Of a DNA stretch of 64,000 nt, positions 43,353-54,268 are shown in pieces. Positions within the stretch are counted from its first letter, which is position 1, and every line of letters begins with the position of its first letter. The stretch is from Taibaiella lutea (lineage in GTDB: Bacteria; Bacteroidota; Bacteroidia; Chitinophagales; Chitinophagaceae). The DNA lies in the NCBI RefSeq assembly GCF_008629695.1, contig NZ_VWSH01000002.1:155410-219409 (forward strand), in the 5' to 3' direction. The translations under genes were made by a program, and so were the position numbers. The notes beneath the pieces were generated by a model that was given only the letters and a program-made list of their open reading frames with translations, did no database searches and was not told the origin of the DNA.

Positions 43353-46300
43353 TTAAAATGCCCTGCTTACGCCAATAAGCCATCTTGCTCCTAAGTATTG
43401 AGGCCTGTCAAACGTAGGCCTGTTAAGCAACAGCGGCATATCAAACCTTAAAGTCAATGGTTTTGCTTTGTCAAAAACACCCCATTTGTAAATCGTAAAA
43501 GCCGCTCCTATACCTGCATCCATCCTGAAATCAGAAATATTGCCGGTTGCTTTTATATTCTGGTCTATCGGGTTAATACGGCTCAACTGAATGATTCCGG
43601 CATCGGCAAACGCATAAACATTGGCTTTTAACCAATTGCAGCTGATGGCAGGTCTCCACCTGAAATAATTTGTGAAATCAAATTCGGCATTGACAGCTGC
43701 CCCGCTTTGGCCTTTATATGCAATATAATTTTCATTATTTCTCCTGTCGGTAACATAATAACCGTTATAACCTCTCAGGCCTAAGCCACCTCCGTATTGA
43801 AAATGGCCGGTTGAATATGGATCATAACTCCCCACCCAATCATTTGGAATAAAACCCATACTGCGTACATATTTGTTTTCCATCATTTCTTCAGGACTTG
43901 CACCTGCGAGGAATAATGCGCTTTCGGAAGGCATACTATTACCCAATCCGTAACGACCAATCAATCTGGTCCGGATAATCATTCGTCCCAAAATATGGGT
44001 GTTTTTCCACTCTAATTGTATGTAATTGTAATTAAAACTATCCGACAGGAAAGGTGCATGTGCAGTGAACAATAAAGAACCATAACCATTAAAATAATTA
44101 TAAGAATGAGTGTAGTCCAGCTCCAACGCAGTATTGGGATGTGCTAAAGTACTGTTCCATTCTTTTGGATAAAGCAGGTAATCAGTATAGCCTTCATTCC
44201 GGTAAAAGGTATGCAACGAGAAATCAAGATTGTTTTTATTATTGATAGCCCAGGTTGTCCCTATTTTATGATACCACAATCCATCTAAAAAGCGGGAATT
44301 GAAATAAACACCAAAATCAGGATTGGAAAGGCTTAGCGGTGTACTGAAGTTAATGGTATAATTGACCCAGGGTTGAATGCCGCTTTTTGCAAGGTTGGTC
44401 TTAAACCTGTTCCATTCGCCCAATTGGGTATTTGCCCAGACCGTACCATCCAGTTTCAGGTAATTGTTTAAATAGCTACCTTCCCAATGTACGCCAAGCT
44501 TTATACCGTCAATAGCATTGTACCAGATATCAGGCCTGATATAGAGCTGATAATGTTTCCAGTCGACGCCTGTATAATATCCGGGATCCCATTTTGTTTT
44601 TAAGGACGTGATACGGGGAAATAATCCGGTGGTTCTGTAATTATCCAACATATACCTGTCGGCAAAGCGATGCGTTGTATCTATCTCAACCAGAGCAATA
44701 CCTTCAGGCGCCTGAATATGTGCCGTGTAAGTTTCATCTAATTTTCCCCAGCCTATCCATCTCGGAAGCCTTACTGCGTCTGTTTCTTTATCAAACCAGG
44801 TATTGGGTATATAATAGCTGTATTTATTGCCTTTTCTGGTTGTGACGGTAAAATCAATAGGCATGTGCATTGCTCCTTTGCGCTTGAAAACGATTGCGCT
44901 GCTGTCTGTTCCTTTAATTGTATGAATCGATTGGATGCCGTAATTCAGATCTTTTGTAGTTTCCAGCCATTCATCAAAAAACCAATTAAGATCTGCATGT
45001 GTGAATTGAATAATGGAATTCCTGAAATCGTCAAAATACGGATGCGCAAATTTCCATTGGGAAACATAGTGCTGCATGGCTTTTGCAAATAAACTATCCC
45101 CTAAAGTATATTGCAGGTTATACAGCATTGTTGCTGTTTTAAAATATACCATAGCATAGCCTCCGCCGTGGCCCAATGCACTGTTGAAATCATCGGAATG
45201 TGTGTTCAGTTGATGATCGTTCCCGTTGGCAACTTCCTGAATGTATCTTGATAGCACATTGACATCCATCGTTAGCTTGGGCTCGTCAAAATGTTGTTTC
45301 CATTTGCTTTTAGGTTTTTCATAAACCATAGTGTCACCCAGAATGTTTCGCAAACCTTCGCTTGTAAGAAATTGTGTGAAACCTTCATCCAGCGATGCCC
45401 TGTAAGTTTCATTGCTGCCAATCATGCCATAAAACCAGTTATGTCCGATTTCATGCACCAATAATTTTCCATAATCAGGATTGCGGCCGCCATCCATAGT
45501 AATCATCGGATATTCCATGCCGTCTCTTGCATCTGCAGCCACCATTTTCGGATATTCATACATGCCATAATTTTCCGAAAAAGTCTGAACAGTTTTAGCA
45601 ACCAGTTCTGCGCCATTCTGCCAACCCGAAGCATGTGGCTCCTGAGCAATAGCTACACATTCAATGCCTTTCCAGTAAGTTGTTCCAAGCCTATAACTCG
45701 GGTCGGCAGTAAAGGCAAAATCATGTACATTCTCAGCGTAGAAAATCCATTTTTTTCTTTCTCCTTTTTTATAAGGAATAATGGTCGATGGTTTTTCTTC
45801 CCAGGGCTTATTTGCAAAGTTCTTAAGATCCAATTGTTCTCTGAGTTCCTTTGGAAGTACTTCTTCACGATTCTGAATGGCTCCTGTTGCTTCTACGACA
45901 TAATTGGAAGCAAAATCAAGGCTTACGTTAAAAGTTCCGAAGTCACCGTAAAATTCTTTTCCTAAATGCTGATCTGTTTCCCAACCGAACTTCGCATCAT
46001 ATACACATATTTTCGGAAACCATTGACAGCCATTGTAATGCATAAAACCCCAGGCATTGTACATCTGCATCCTGCGCCTGGTGCCACCCATATCAAAATA
46101 AGTGTTAAACTTCATTTTGAATGTTACGGACTGGTTTGGTAATAATGGTTTTGACAGGTACACTTTCAGGATAGTGTTATCCAGTTCGGTTTTAAGCGGG
46201 ACATTTTCAACCGTCAAGTCTTCGATGTTAATACCTAATCCGGCTGCTTCATATTTTCCCAACCTGGACTTCACCTTATTTGCTTTTTCCAGTTGATGCG

Positions 46301-46586
46301 TATAAGAACCTTTTACAAATGCATTCTGGTATAAATGGAAATACACAAATTCAAGCGTATCAGGGGAATTATTGGTATAAGTTAATGCTTCAGATGCATT
46401 TATCTGATTGGTTGTTTCATCAATTCTGGCATCTATATTATAAGCCACATCCTGCTGCCAATAACCGCTGTACGGCTTTCTGTTTTTCCAGTAAAGTTTA
46501 TTTTCAGGAGAACTGTATTGTTGTGCTGTGGCCTTGTCTTGAATAAAAAGGCCCGTAATAAAAAATAATAATAAAAATCGGTTCAT
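43353..46586 (-). CDS. Secreted M1-family metallopeptidase
   Basis: The start at 46586 (MNRFLLLFFITGLFIQDKAT) gives a clean signal peptide; an in-frame ATG at 46622 adds 12 residues before it. The mature protein of about 1055 residues has an N-terminal beta-saddle (INASEALTYTNNSPDTLEFV) and the substrate motif GMEYP. The zinc site is HEIGHNWFYG with the third ligand in DEGFTQF. A long C-terminal half resembles an outer-membrane beta-barrel (GVHWEGSYLNNYLKLDGTVW, GGGLGLRGYNGYY, ending LIGVSRAF). This peptidase-plus-barrel form is common in Bacteroidota and would degrade peptides at the outer membrane. It has no T9SS sorting domain. Confidence 0.9.
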   Translation of the reverse strand: MNRFLLLFFITGLFIQDKATAQQYSSPENKLYWKNRKPYSGYWQQDVAYNIDARIDETTNQINASEALTYTNNSPDTLEFVYFHLYQNAFVKGSYTHQLEKANKVKSRLGKYEAAGLGINIEDLTVENVPLKTELDNTILKVYLSKPLLPNQSVTFKMKFNTYFDMGGTRRRMQMYNAWGFMHYNGCQWFPKICVYDAKFGWETDQHLGKEFYGDFGTFNVSLDFASNYVVEATGAIQNREEVLPKELREQLDLKNFANKPWEEKPSTIIPYKKGERKKWIFYAENVHDFAFTADPSYRLGTTYWKGIECVAIAQEPHASGWQNGAELVAKTVQTFSENYGMYEYPKMVAADARDGMEYPMITMDGGRNPDYGKLLVHEIGHNWFYGMIGSNETYRASLDEGFTQFLTSEGLRNILGDTMVYEKPKSKWKQHFDEPKLTMDVNVLSRYIQEVANGNDHQLNTHSDDFNSALGHGGGYAMVYFKTATMLYNLQYTLGDSLFAKAMQHYVSQWKFAHPYFDDFRNSIIQFTHADLNWFFDEWLETTKDLNYGIQSIHTIKGTDSSAIVFKRKGAMHMPIDFTVTTRKGNKYSYYIPNTWFDKETDAVRLPRWIGWGKLDETYTAHIQAPEGIALVEIDTTHRFADRYMLDNYRTTGLFPRITSLKTKWDPGYYTGVDWKHYQLYIRPDIWYNAIDGIKLGVHWEGSYLNNYLKLDGTVWANTQLGEWNRFKTNLAKSGIQPWVNYTINFSTPLSLSNPDFGVYFNSRFLDGLWYHKIGTTWAINNKNNLDFSLHTFYRNEGYTDYLLYPKEWNSTLAHPNTALELDYTHSYNYFNGYGSLLFTAHAPFLSDSFNYNYIQLEWKNTHILGRMIIRTRLIGRYGLGNSMPSESALFLAGASPEEMMENKYVRSMGFIPNDWVGSYDPYSTGHFQYGGGLGLRGYNGYYVTDRRNNENYIAYKGQSGAAVNAEFDFTNYFRWRPAISCNWLKANVYAFADAGIIQLSRINPIDQNIKATGNISDFRMDAGIGAAFTIYKWGVFDKAKPLTLRFDMPLLLNRPTFDRPQYLGARWLIGVSRAF

Positions 46587-46728
46587 GTATATTTTTAAAA
46601 ATATTAGGGCTTGAAAATACAAAAAGATAAGTTCTTCAGGAACAGAATCTTGCTGATATAATAAATAGATACATGCTTTCCTTGCTATTTTTATAGTTAA
46701 GCACTGCGTTCCGTAATTAATTGTTCAT

Positions 46729-46736
46729 TATCTTTG
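46729..46736 (+). promoter_or_regulatory. Candidate -7 box of the lysyl-endopeptidase-like gene
   Basis: TATCTTTG matches TAnnTTTG exactly, 46 bp upstream of the ATG at 46783. A matching -33 element was not found. Confidence 0.4.
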
Positions 46737-46782
46737 ATCCGATTTTGTAAATCGGAGTTTTATTATTTATCAAACTGTAAAA

Positions 46783-48594
46783 ATGAAAAAAACAATTTTG
46801 GCGTTAGCGATTTTGTCTTCTTTGGGGGGGATTTCTTCATACGCACAAGTCAATAAAGGTGGATTGCCTTTAAGCATGATTTTGAATGAAAGTACTCTTC
46901 GGGATCAGAAAGTTGAAACAATTTTATATCAGGCACCTGATCTTAAGACTGTTTTGAAAAATGATATTGCGGCTCAGACAATTAATCCGAGGCTGGACAG
47001 ATGCGGTATTGCGGTATCAACCAATGTATCATTTCCTGAATCAGGTAAGTTTGTATTTGTGAACGGTGCAATGGTTTGGAGAGCGCAAATTGAAATTGCA
47101 AACGCACCGGCAATAGGCTTATATTATAATGCCTTCAAATTGCCGGAGGGTGTGAAATATTTCATAACAAACGAAAACAAAAAGCAAGTATTAGGAGCTT
47201 ATACTAACGAAAATAATCCTTCTGATGGTCTTTTTGCAACGGAAATGATGGAAGGAAATGTTGCTAATCTTGAAATTGACATTCCTGCAGGAACTAATAT
47301 CAATGATATTCAGTTGCATGTTGACAGAGTCGCTTATTTCTACAAGGGTATTAACTTCCTGAGTCAATATTCAGATAAATCTATTGACGATGGTACAGCA
47401 CAAAAGCCAACGGACGATCCATGGATTAACGGGTCTGCTCCTTGTCATATTAATGCTATATGCCCGGCAGGTGCAAGTTTGCCTATGTCCAGAAAATCAG
47501 TGGCAAGGATAGTAGTTGATGCAGGTGGCGGTTTCTTTGGTTTTTGTTCAGCTACGCTTATAAACAATACAACTGAAGATTGTACGCCCTATATGTTGAC
47601 TGCAACACACTGTGATGAAGATAACAGTACAGAAAACAGTCATTTCAGCACATGGACATTCTATTTTAATTTTGAATCTCCTCTTTGTGGAGGTGGTGGA
47701 AACATTAAAGAAACCAATACCATGTCCGGTGCTGACTTCGTTGCCCGTGCAGATTATGATTCTTCCAGTATTACTATTATCGGTGATTTTATGCTTTTGA
47801 AATTGAGGTCGAAAGTACCTGATACTTACGGCGCTTATCTTGCCGGTTGGAACAGAAGCTCAATTTTATCCACTGCAGATTCGTTTATTGGTTTCCATCA
47901 TCCGAATGGTGACATTAAGAAATTATCTGTAGGTAAAAATATTTCCTCAACAGGTGAATTCAACCAAAATCCTGTAACAACTCCTAATACACACTGGTCA
48001 TTGAATTTCTTTACAGGTGGTGTTGAAGGTGGATCATCAGGTAGCGCATTATTTGATAAAAACGGATTAATCGTAGGTGATTTAACCGGTTCTCCTCCAG
48101 TTAATGCATGCCCTGAAGATACGCGTCCTGATGGCAAATTCAGTAAAAATGGCATTTTGTATAGTAAACTAAGCCGCAATTGGGAATATCCTGAAGGAAA
48201 TGGTATAACTACAAAACAACTTAAACCGTGGTTAGATCCGATAAATACAAATTCAACTACACTTCAACCAAAGTTGTTTACAGCAGCTTGCCCTACAGCT
48301 CCTACTACAGGTATTTCAAACACACCGAAATCAGAGTTGTCAAATGCTGTTTCAATCTATCCTAACCCTGTGACTTCCGGTGTTGTGCGTATGCAGGTTA
48401 ATCTGGTAAAACAAGCTGATTTGGTAGTAACAATTTATGATATTACCGGAGCTGCAAAAGCAACGTATAATTTAAATAATGCTTCAAAAGGTGAATTTAC
48501 TTTTGACCTGAGCGGATATGCTAATGGCACTTATTTGATGAAAGTTAATTCAGGAGATGCATCAACCTTGAAAAAGTTTGTGGTACTTCATTAA
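46783..48594 (+). CDS. Secreted lysyl-endopeptidase-like serine protease with T9SS type A sorting domain
   Basis: This 603-residue secreted protease has a signal peptide ending SSYAQ and an N-terminal pro-region of about 200 residues. Its chymotrypsin-fold domain has H276 in MLTATHCDED, a likely Asp in DFMLLKLRS, and S419 in VEGGSSGSALF. The pattern FCSATLINNT and the cysteine spacing resemble Achromobacter-type lysyl endopeptidases. The C-terminus (SIYPNPVTSGVVRMQVN ... GTYLMKVNSGD) is a T9SS type A sorting domain. The protein is expected outside the cell, with the pro-region removed. P1 specificity is inferred only. It is divergent from the M1 peptidase gene, 196 bp away. Confidence 0.87.
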   Translation: MKKTILALAILSSLGGISSYAQVNKGGLPLSMILNESTLRDQKVETILYQAPDLKTVLKNDIAAQTINPRLDRCGIAVSTNVSFPESGKFVFVNGAMVWRAQIEIANAPAIGLYYNAFKLPEGVKYFITNENKKQVLGAYTNENNPSDGLFATEMMEGNVANLEIDIPAGTNINDIQLHVDRVAYFYKGINFLSQYSDKSIDDGTAQKPTDDPWINGSAPCHINAICPAGASLPMSRKSVARIVVDAGGGFFGFCSATLINNTTEDCTPYMLTATHCDEDNSTENSHFSTWTFYFNFESPLCGGGGNIKETNTMSGADFVARADYDSSSITIIGDFMLLKLRSKVPDTYGAYLAGWNRSSILSTADSFIGFHHPNGDIKKLSVGKNISSTGEFNQNPVTTPNTHWSLNFFTGGVEGGSSGSALFDKNGLIVGDLTGSPPVNACPEDTRPDGKFSKNGILYSKLSRNWEYPEGNGITTKQLKPWLDPINTNSTTLQPKLFTAACPTAPTTGISNTPKSELSNAVSIYPNPVTSGVVRMQVNLVKQADLVVTIYDITGAAKATYNLNNASKGEFTFDLSGYANGTYLMKVNSGDASTLKKFVVLH

Positions 48595-48614
48595 TCTTTT
48601 ATAATAAAGTCTTT

Positions 48615-48646
48615 AAAGCAGCAATCATTTGATTGCTGCTTTTTTT
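48615..48646 (+). terminator. Intrinsic terminator of the protease gene
   Basis: AAAGCAGCAATC (48615-48626) pairs with GATTGCTGCTTT (48631-48642), and a T run reaches 48646. It lies 21 bp after the stop codon. Confidence 0.92.
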
Positions 48647-48911
48647 ATAAATGAAAAACTATAATTGCAGATCATTGCATGACATCATTACATAAATCCG
48701 AATATTTTTCAGAAATTTTTACAGTTCATTTCTCCTTCATCTGTTACAAAGACACCTTATCTCATTAAAACATGACGGCTTTACCGTATGTATGTTTTTG
48801 GTTTGATTTTTGTGGTACTAATTGAGTTAATTAAAATCTAAACAAAAAGAGAATGAATATTGTTTTAAAACGGTCAATATCATTCTTTCACAATAAACAG
48901 AAAGAACAAAG
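48647..48911. other. clpB upstream region
   Basis: This AT-rich region contains no gene. No exact TAnnTTTG box or CIRCE element was found before clpB, so how its heat induction works cannot be read here. Confidence 0.4.
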
Positions 48912-51518
48912 ATGAACTTAAATAATTTCACTATTAAAGCACAGGAATCCCTGCAACAAGCGCAACAATTAGCGTTTAATAATGGGAATCCTACAATAGA
49001 ATCCGGGCATATTCTAAAAGCAATTCTTGAAGATAAGGATGGACCTATCGAATATTTATTAAAGAAGAGTAACGCCAACCTGAACATTATTCATTCAAGA
49101 CTGGAAGATTCCTTATCGAAGCTTCCAAAACAAAGCAACGGCGATGCGGGACAAATGTTGGGACGTGATGCAAATAATGTTGTATTGCGTTCCGGTGCTG
49201 CACTTAAAGAGTTCAATGATGAGTTTGTAAGTGTAGAACATATGTTGCTGGCAATTCTTCGGGGAAATGACGAAACTTCTAAAATCCTTAAAGATGCCGG
49301 TCTTACAGAAAAAGGACTTATAGCCGCTATAAAAGATTTAAGAAAAGGCGGCACGGTAAATTCTCAAACCGCTGATACAAATTATAATGCATTGCAGCGA
49401 TATGCAAAAAACCTGAATGAGCTGGCGCAAAACGGAAAGCTTGATCCGGTAATCGGCAGAGACGAAGAGATTCGCCGTACGCTTCACATTCTTTCACGCA
49501 GAACCAAAAACAATCCTATACTTGTAGGCGAGCCCGGTGTAGGTAAGACCGCTATTGTAGAAGGTCTGGCGCATCGTGTCATAAATGGCGACGTTCCTGA
49601 AAACCTGAAATCAAAAATCATTTTTTCATTAGATATGGGCTTGCTGATTGCAGGTGCCAAATATAAAGGTGAGTTTGAAGAGCGTTTGAAATCAGTCATT
49701 AAAGAAGTGACGGAAAGTGATGGTGCTATTATTCTCTTCATTGATGAGATACATACGCTTGTCGGAGCAGGCGGGGGTGGAGAAGGGGCAATGGATGCTG
49801 CCAATATCCTGAAACCTGCATTGGCAAGAGGTGAACTGAGAGCTATCGGAGCTACAACTTTAAATGAATATCAAAAATACTTTGAAAAGGATAAGGCTCT
49901 GGAACGCAGGTTCCAAAAAGTAATGGTAGATGAACCAAGCGTGGAAGATGCTATTTCCATTTTAAGAGGATTGAAGGAAAGATATGAAACCCATCATCAC
50001 GTTCGTATCAAAGATGAAGCTATTATTGCAGCAGTAGAGCTTTCGAGCCGCTATATGTCAGACCGTTTCCTGCCGGACAAGGCTATTGATTTGATTGATG
50101 AAAGCGCTGCAAAACTAAAATTGGAAATGAATTCCATGCCTGAGGAATTGGATGAACTGGAACGCAGGATAAGGCAATTGGAAATTGAGCGAGAAGCTAT
50201 TAAACGTGAAAATGATGAAGAGAAGGTAAAATCACTTTCAACCGAAATTGCAAACCTTTCTGTAGAGCGCGATACATTCAAAGCTAAATGGAATGAGGAA
50301 AAAGAAGAGGCAGAGAAGATACAATCGGCTAAGGCTAAAATTGAAGATCTGAAACTGGAAGCCGAAAAAGCAGAGCGTGACGGTGACTATGGAAAAGTAG
50401 CTGAAATACGCTATGGCAAAATGAAAGAACAGGAAGAACTGATTGCTGAGTTGACCAAGGAAATGGAATCTTTTTCAGAAAAAAGATTGTTGAAAGAGGA
50501 AGTGGATGCAGAGGATATTGCAGAAAACGTGGCACGTGCAACCGGTATTCCGGTTCAAAGAATGATGACCAGCGAAAGAGAAAAGCTGATGCATCTGGAA
50601 GACGAATTGCATAAAAGAGTTGTAGGTCAGGATGAAGCGATTGAAGCTGTTGCCGATGCTATCAGGCGCAGCAGGGCCGGTTTACAGGATGTTAAAAAAC
50701 CAATAGGCTCTTTTATTTTCCTTGGAACAACCGGTGTAGGTAAAACTGAGCTAGCAAAAGCATTAGCCTCTTATTTGTTCGATGATGAAAGTATGATGAC
50801 CAGAATTGATATGAGTGAATATCAGGAAAAACATAGCGTAAGCCGTTTGGTGGGTGCACCTCCGGGATATGTAGGGTATGACGAAGGAGGACAGCTAACA
50901 GAAGCCGTTCGCCGTAAACCTTACTCTGTAGTGCTTTTAGACGAAATTGAAAAAGCGCATCCTGATGTTTTCAATATTATGTTGCAGGTACTGGATGACG
51001 GCAGGTTGACGGATAATAAAGGTCGCGTAGTGAATTTCAAGAATACGATCATCATTATGACAAGTAATCTTGGTAGTCACCTGATTCAGGAAAATTTTGA
51101 TGATATTAAAGAGGGTGATGATATTGATGAAATAGTGGAAAATACGAAGAATGCGGTAATGGGTTTATTACGGCAAACTTTAAGGCCTGAATTTCTGAAT
51201 CGTGTAGATGAAATTATCATGTTCCATCCTTTGATGAGAAAAGAAATAAAAGGTATTATCCGTATTCAGTTAGACGAGCTTAAAAAGCGCTTATTGCAAC
51301 AAGGTATTCAACTGGAGTTTTCTGATTATGCACTTGATTATTTCTCTGAACAGGGTTTTGATCCTCAATTTGGCGCAAGACCTTTAAAAAGGTTGATTCA
51401 AAAAGATATCATCAATTTACTGAGTAAGAAAATTATTTCGGGTGATTTGGATAAAACAAAACCTGTTTTGATAGATGTATTCGATGGGGTAGTGGTAGTG
51501 AGGAATGACGGTGAATAA
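48912..51518 (+). CDS. clpB: ATP-dependent disaggregase ClpB
   Basis: This 868-residue Hsp100 chaperone extracts proteins from aggregates together with DnaK. The Clp N domain spans 1-145 ([20 protein letters not shown]). NBD1 has Walker [16 protein letters not shown] and Walker [15 protein letters not shown]. The long coiled-coil M domain at about 400-525 ([20 protein letters not shown]), which separates ClpB from ClpA and ClpC, is present. NBD2 has Walker [16 protein letters not shown] and [14 protein letters not shown], and the C-terminal D2-small domain follows. There is no ClpP-binding loop. Length is normal for the family. It is monocistronic with a strong terminator. Confidence 0.97.
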   Translation: MNLNNFTIKAQESLQQAQQLAFNNGNPTIESGHILKAILEDKDGPIEYLLKKSNANLNIIHSRLEDSLSKLPKQSNGDAGQMLGRDANNVVLRSGAALKEFNDEFVSVEHMLLAILRGNDETSKILKDAGLTEKGLIAAIKDLRKGGTVNSQTADTNYNALQRYAKNLNELAQNGKLDPVIGRDEEIRRTLHILSRRTKNNPILVGEPGVGKTAIVEGLAHRVINGDVPENLKSKIIFSLDMGLLIAGAKYKGEFEERLKSVIKEVTESDGAIILFIDEIHTLVGAGGGGEGAMDAANILKPALARGELRAIGATTLNEYQKYFEKDKALERRFQKVMVDEPSVEDAISILRGLKERYETHHHVRIKDEAIIAAVELSSRYMSDRFLPDKAIDLIDESAAKLKLEMNSMPEELDELERRIRQLEIEREAIKRENDEEKVKSLSTEIANLSVERDTFKAKWNEEKEEAEKIQSAKAKIEDLKLEAEKAERDGDYGKVAEIRYGKMKEQEELIAELTKEMESFSEKRLLKEEVDAEDIAENVARATGIPVQRMMTSEREKLMHLEDELHKRVVGQDEAIEAVADAIRRSRAGLQDVKKPIGSFIFLGTTGVGKTELAKALASYLFDDESMMTRIDMSEYQEKHSVSRLVGAPPGYVGYDEGGQLTEAVRRKPYSVVLLDEIEKAHPDVFNIMLQVLDDGRLTDNKGRVVNFKNTIIIMTSNLGSHLIQENFDDIKEGDDIDEIVENTKNAVMGLLRQTLRPEFLNRVDEIIMFHPLMRKEIKGIIRIQLDELKKRLLQQGIQLEFSDYALDYFSEQGFDPQFGARPLKRLIQKDIINLLSKKIISGDLDKTKPVLIDVFDGVVVVRNDGE

Positions 51519-51542
51519 TTGAAAAGTCAAAAGTGAAAATTC

Positions 51543-51587
51543 AAAAAGGAAGGGTGATTTCAAAAATTGAAATCACCCTTCCTTTTT
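51543..51587. terminator. Bidirectional terminator between clpB and the stress protein gene
   Basis: A perfect 21-bp stem (51543-51563 with 51567-51587, AAA loop) is bounded by A and T runs on the two sides. It separates convergent genes ending at 51518 and 51601. Confidence 0.93.
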
Positions 51588-51600
51588 ATAAATTATTTAT

Positions 51601-52410
51601 CTACTCCTGATGCAAAGCCAGTACAGGCGCATTGCTCACATGTGTCAGCAATTTAGTGCGGCTTTTGTGAAACAGATTTTCAAAGAAGCCGTATTTTTTA
51701 GGGATTACCAACAGCCAGCCTATTTCATGTTCCTGTAAAAAAGAAGCCACGCCCGTTTCTATATTTTCATCTATAATAGTATGATAAGTAGGCTGAACAG
51801 AGCTTAGCATATTGGTTAATTGAGCCGGAGCTTCTAAAACCTGTTCCGGTTTATCAACATGAATAACATCCAGCGTAGCACCTAATTTCTTTGTCCAGTT
51901 AATAATTTCAGCAGATGGCGTATGTTCTGAAACCTGGCTATAATCTGCTGCAAAGCAAATTTTCCCTACGGGCTTCCATGTAACATCTGAAGGAACGGCC
52001 AATACGGGCGCTTTAAGGTTCCTTAATGATTTTACAGCCATGCTTCCCCACAGCATAGATTCTTCACTATTGCCGGAAGTGCCCATTACAATTAATAAAG
52101 GTGGATTTTCATCTATCAAATCTGAAAGGCAATCCACGATTTCGCCTGGTAACACCTTTGAGCTTATTTCAATATCCGGCGCTATGCCTTGTAATCTTGT
52201 AAGCTCTGCATTAATGCTATTTTCCGATATCTTTTGAATCTCTTCGAGATTAAGCAACGGAACCGGACTATCTGTATAGGCAAATGGGATAATATAAGCG
52301 TGTACCAATTCCAGTTTGACATTCAAAAGCTTTGCCAGATGTAAAGCATAGACAGCTGCATTTTGCGAAGCCGGCGAAAAATCCGTTGCCATTAATAGCG
52401 TGTTATTCAT
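51601..52410 (-). CDS. Tandem universal stress protein
   Basis: This 269-residue cytosolic protein has two Usp domains. The first (1-145) starts MNNTLLMATDFSPASQNAAV and ends with the ATP-binding type loop MGTSGNSEESMLWGSMAVKS. The second (about 150-268) starts KICFAADYSQVSEHTP and keeps the final strand (APVLALHQE) but lacks a clear ATP loop (VIPKKYGFFENLFHKSRTKL), so only one site may bind nucleotide. Tandem UspA proteins are common in Bacteroidota. It is convergent with clpB and divergent from the GH3-family gene. Confidence 0.9.
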   Translation of the reverse strand: MNNTLLMATDFSPASQNAAVYALHLAKLLNVKLELVHAYIIPFAYTDSPVPLLNLEEIQKISENSINAELTRLQGIAPDIEISSKVLPGEIVDCLSDLIDENPPLLIVMGTSGNSEESMLWGSMAVKSLRNLKAPVLAVPSDVTWKPVGKICFAADYSQVSEHTPSAEIINWTKKLGATLDVIHVDKPEQVLEAPAQLTNMLSSVQPTYHTIIDENIETGVASFLQEHEIGWLLVIPKKYGFFENLFHKSRTKLLTHVSNAPVLALHQE

Positions 52411-52593
52411 ATCGGATATTTAGTTTTAGAGAGAATGATATTTATCTGTCCGGTAAAATTGATTGGAACAGAAAAATATTTATTCTTTTGTATTACGCTG
52501 AAAATTATGAAATTGTTGCATCACTTGTATGTTAAAAATAGAAGAACATTTCAAATAATTGTTTGTTATTCAAATAGAAAAAGGGTAAAAGCG

Positions 52594-52601
52594 TAATTTT
52601 G
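52594..52601 (+). promoter_or_regulatory. Candidate -7 box of the GH3-family gene
   Basis: TAATTTTG matches TAnnTTTG exactly, 52 bp before the ATG at 52654. A TTTG lies at 52562-52565 but is spaced too far for a standard -33. Confidence 0.35.
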
Positions 52602-52653
52602 CCGGTCAGGCATTTAAAGAATTTTCATACAAGGATAACAGCGCAATAAATCA

Positions 52654-54192
52654 ATGGCATTATTAGGCAATCTTATTTCCCGTTCACTCCGTATCCGAAA
52701 AAGTTTTCGAATCAAGGTCGCATCTCCAAGAACTTATCAACGCAATACTTTGCGCAATCTTCTGGAGCGCGGGCAATACACTTCATTTGGTAAACATTAT
52801 GGTTTCGGAAAAATGCTTTCTGAGTCGGTTGACTGGGAAACGGCCTTCAGGGAAGAAGTTCCTTTCCATAATTACAATAGCATGTTTGCGCAATGGTGGC
52901 ATAAATGCCTCGAAGGGGAAGAGAATGTAACATGGCCCGGAAAAGTAAAATATTTTGCATTGAGTTCGGGGACTTCAGAATCGGCAAGTAAGCATATTCC
53001 TGTAACGCAGGATATGATACGCTCGACCAAGAAGGTAGGTTTCAAGCAATTTTACAGCATGACCCATTTTAAAATTCCTTCTAAAACTTTTGAGAAAGGC
53101 GTATTGATGCTGGGTGGTTCTACCTCTTTGATGAAACAAGGCGATTATTATGAAGGTGATATGAGTGGCATCAGTGCAAAAAATATGCCCCGTTTCCTGT
53201 CTAACTTTTTTTATAAGCCGGGGCAGAAAATTTCACGTCAGCCAAGGTGGGAAAAACGTATAAAACTGATCATTGAAAATGCCCCGAAATGGGACGTGGG
53301 CATACTTTGCGGCGTTCCGGCATGGGCGCAGATAGTATTGGAAGAGATTGTAAAAAAGTACAACCTTAATACTATTCATGACATGTGGCCTAATCTTAGA
53401 ATATACATTCATGGCGGTGTTGCATTTGAACCATATCGTGAGAATTTCAAGAAATTAATGGGCGTACCAGTAACCTATATTGAAACCTATATGGCCTCTG
53501 AGGGTTCTTTCGGATTTCAGGCCAGGCCGGGCGTTCCGGGCATTAAACTGGTTTTGAACGCGGGTATATTCTATGAATTTGTACCCTTTAATTCAACCAA
53601 TTTTGATGATAACGGCGATATGATTGGTAAACCGCAATCTTATTTCATCGATGAGGTAAATACAGAAGAAAAGTATGCTGTTGTATTAAGTACATGCGCC
53701 GGAGCATGGCGTTACCTGATTGGAGATGTTGTCCAGTTTACGGATGTAGAAGAATATGAGATCACCATTGTTGGCCGTACCAAACAATTCCTTAGCCTTT
53801 GTGGCGAACATACTTCTATTGATAACCTGAATAAAGCAATTGATGAAGTAAACAAGCAACTGAAAGTTCAGATTAAAGAATTTACGGTTGGCGGTTTCCC
53901 TTACGGCACTTTGTTTGCCCATAAATGGTTTATCGGTTGCGATGACCCGATTGATGCAGCCAAAGCAAAAGAAATTATTGATGCCACATTATGCGATGTG
54001 AACGATGATTATGCAGTCGAAAGGACTTCCGCATTGAAAGAAGTCTTTGTGGAAATCCTTCCCACTCACACTTTTATTGATTACCTGAAGCATATGGGTA
54101 AGTTTGGTGCGATGAATAAATTTCCAAGAGTTATGAAAGGACAAACATTGAAAGAATGGGAAGATTTTCTGAAGGAATATAATAAGGACTGA
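52654..54192 (+). CDS. GH3 auxin-responsive promoter family protein (acyl-adenylating enzyme)
   Basis: This 512-residue protein is of the bacterial GH3 family, relatives of plant acyl-acid amido synthetases in the ANL superfamily. Motif 1 for ATP binding is FALSSGTSESASKHIPVT. Motif 2 is around IETYMASEGSFGFQ and motif 3 around YLIGDVVQFTDVEEYEITIV, followed by GRTKQFLSLCGEHTS. The C-terminal domain has DDYAVERTSAL. The bacterial substrate is unknown; conjugation of an acid to an amine or a thiol is the family reaction. The lipoprotein gene follows 77 bp downstream, so co-transcription is possible. Confidence 0.88.
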   Translation: MALLGNLISRSLRIRKSFRIKVASPRTYQRNTLRNLLERGQYTSFGKHYGFGKMLSESVDWETAFREEVPFHNYNSMFAQWWHKCLEGEENVTWPGKVKYFALSSGTSESASKHIPVTQDMIRSTKKVGFKQFYSMTHFKIPSKTFEKGVLMLGGSTSLMKQGDYYEGDMSGISAKNMPRFLSNFFYKPGQKISRQPRWEKRIKLIIENAPKWDVGILCGVPAWAQIVLEEIVKKYNLNTIHDMWPNLRIYIHGGVAFEPYRENFKKLMGVPVTYIETYMASEGSFGFQARPGVPGIKLVLNAGIFYEFVPFNSTNFDDNGDMIGKPQSYFIDEVNTEEKYAVVLSTCAGAWRYLIGDVVQFTDVEEYEITIVGRTKQFLSLCGEHTSIDNLNKAIDEVNKQLKVQIKEFTVGGFPYGTLFAHKWFIGCDDPIDAAKAKEIIDATLCDVNDDYAVERTSALKEVFVEILPTHTFIDYLKHMGKFGAMNKFPRVMKGQTLKEWEDFLKEYNKD

Positions 54193-54268
54193 CCGGCAGA
54201 AATAACAAATTGCTGTTATTGATTTGAGAAAAGAGGTACAAATAGTACCTTAGCCCAAATTTTTTATT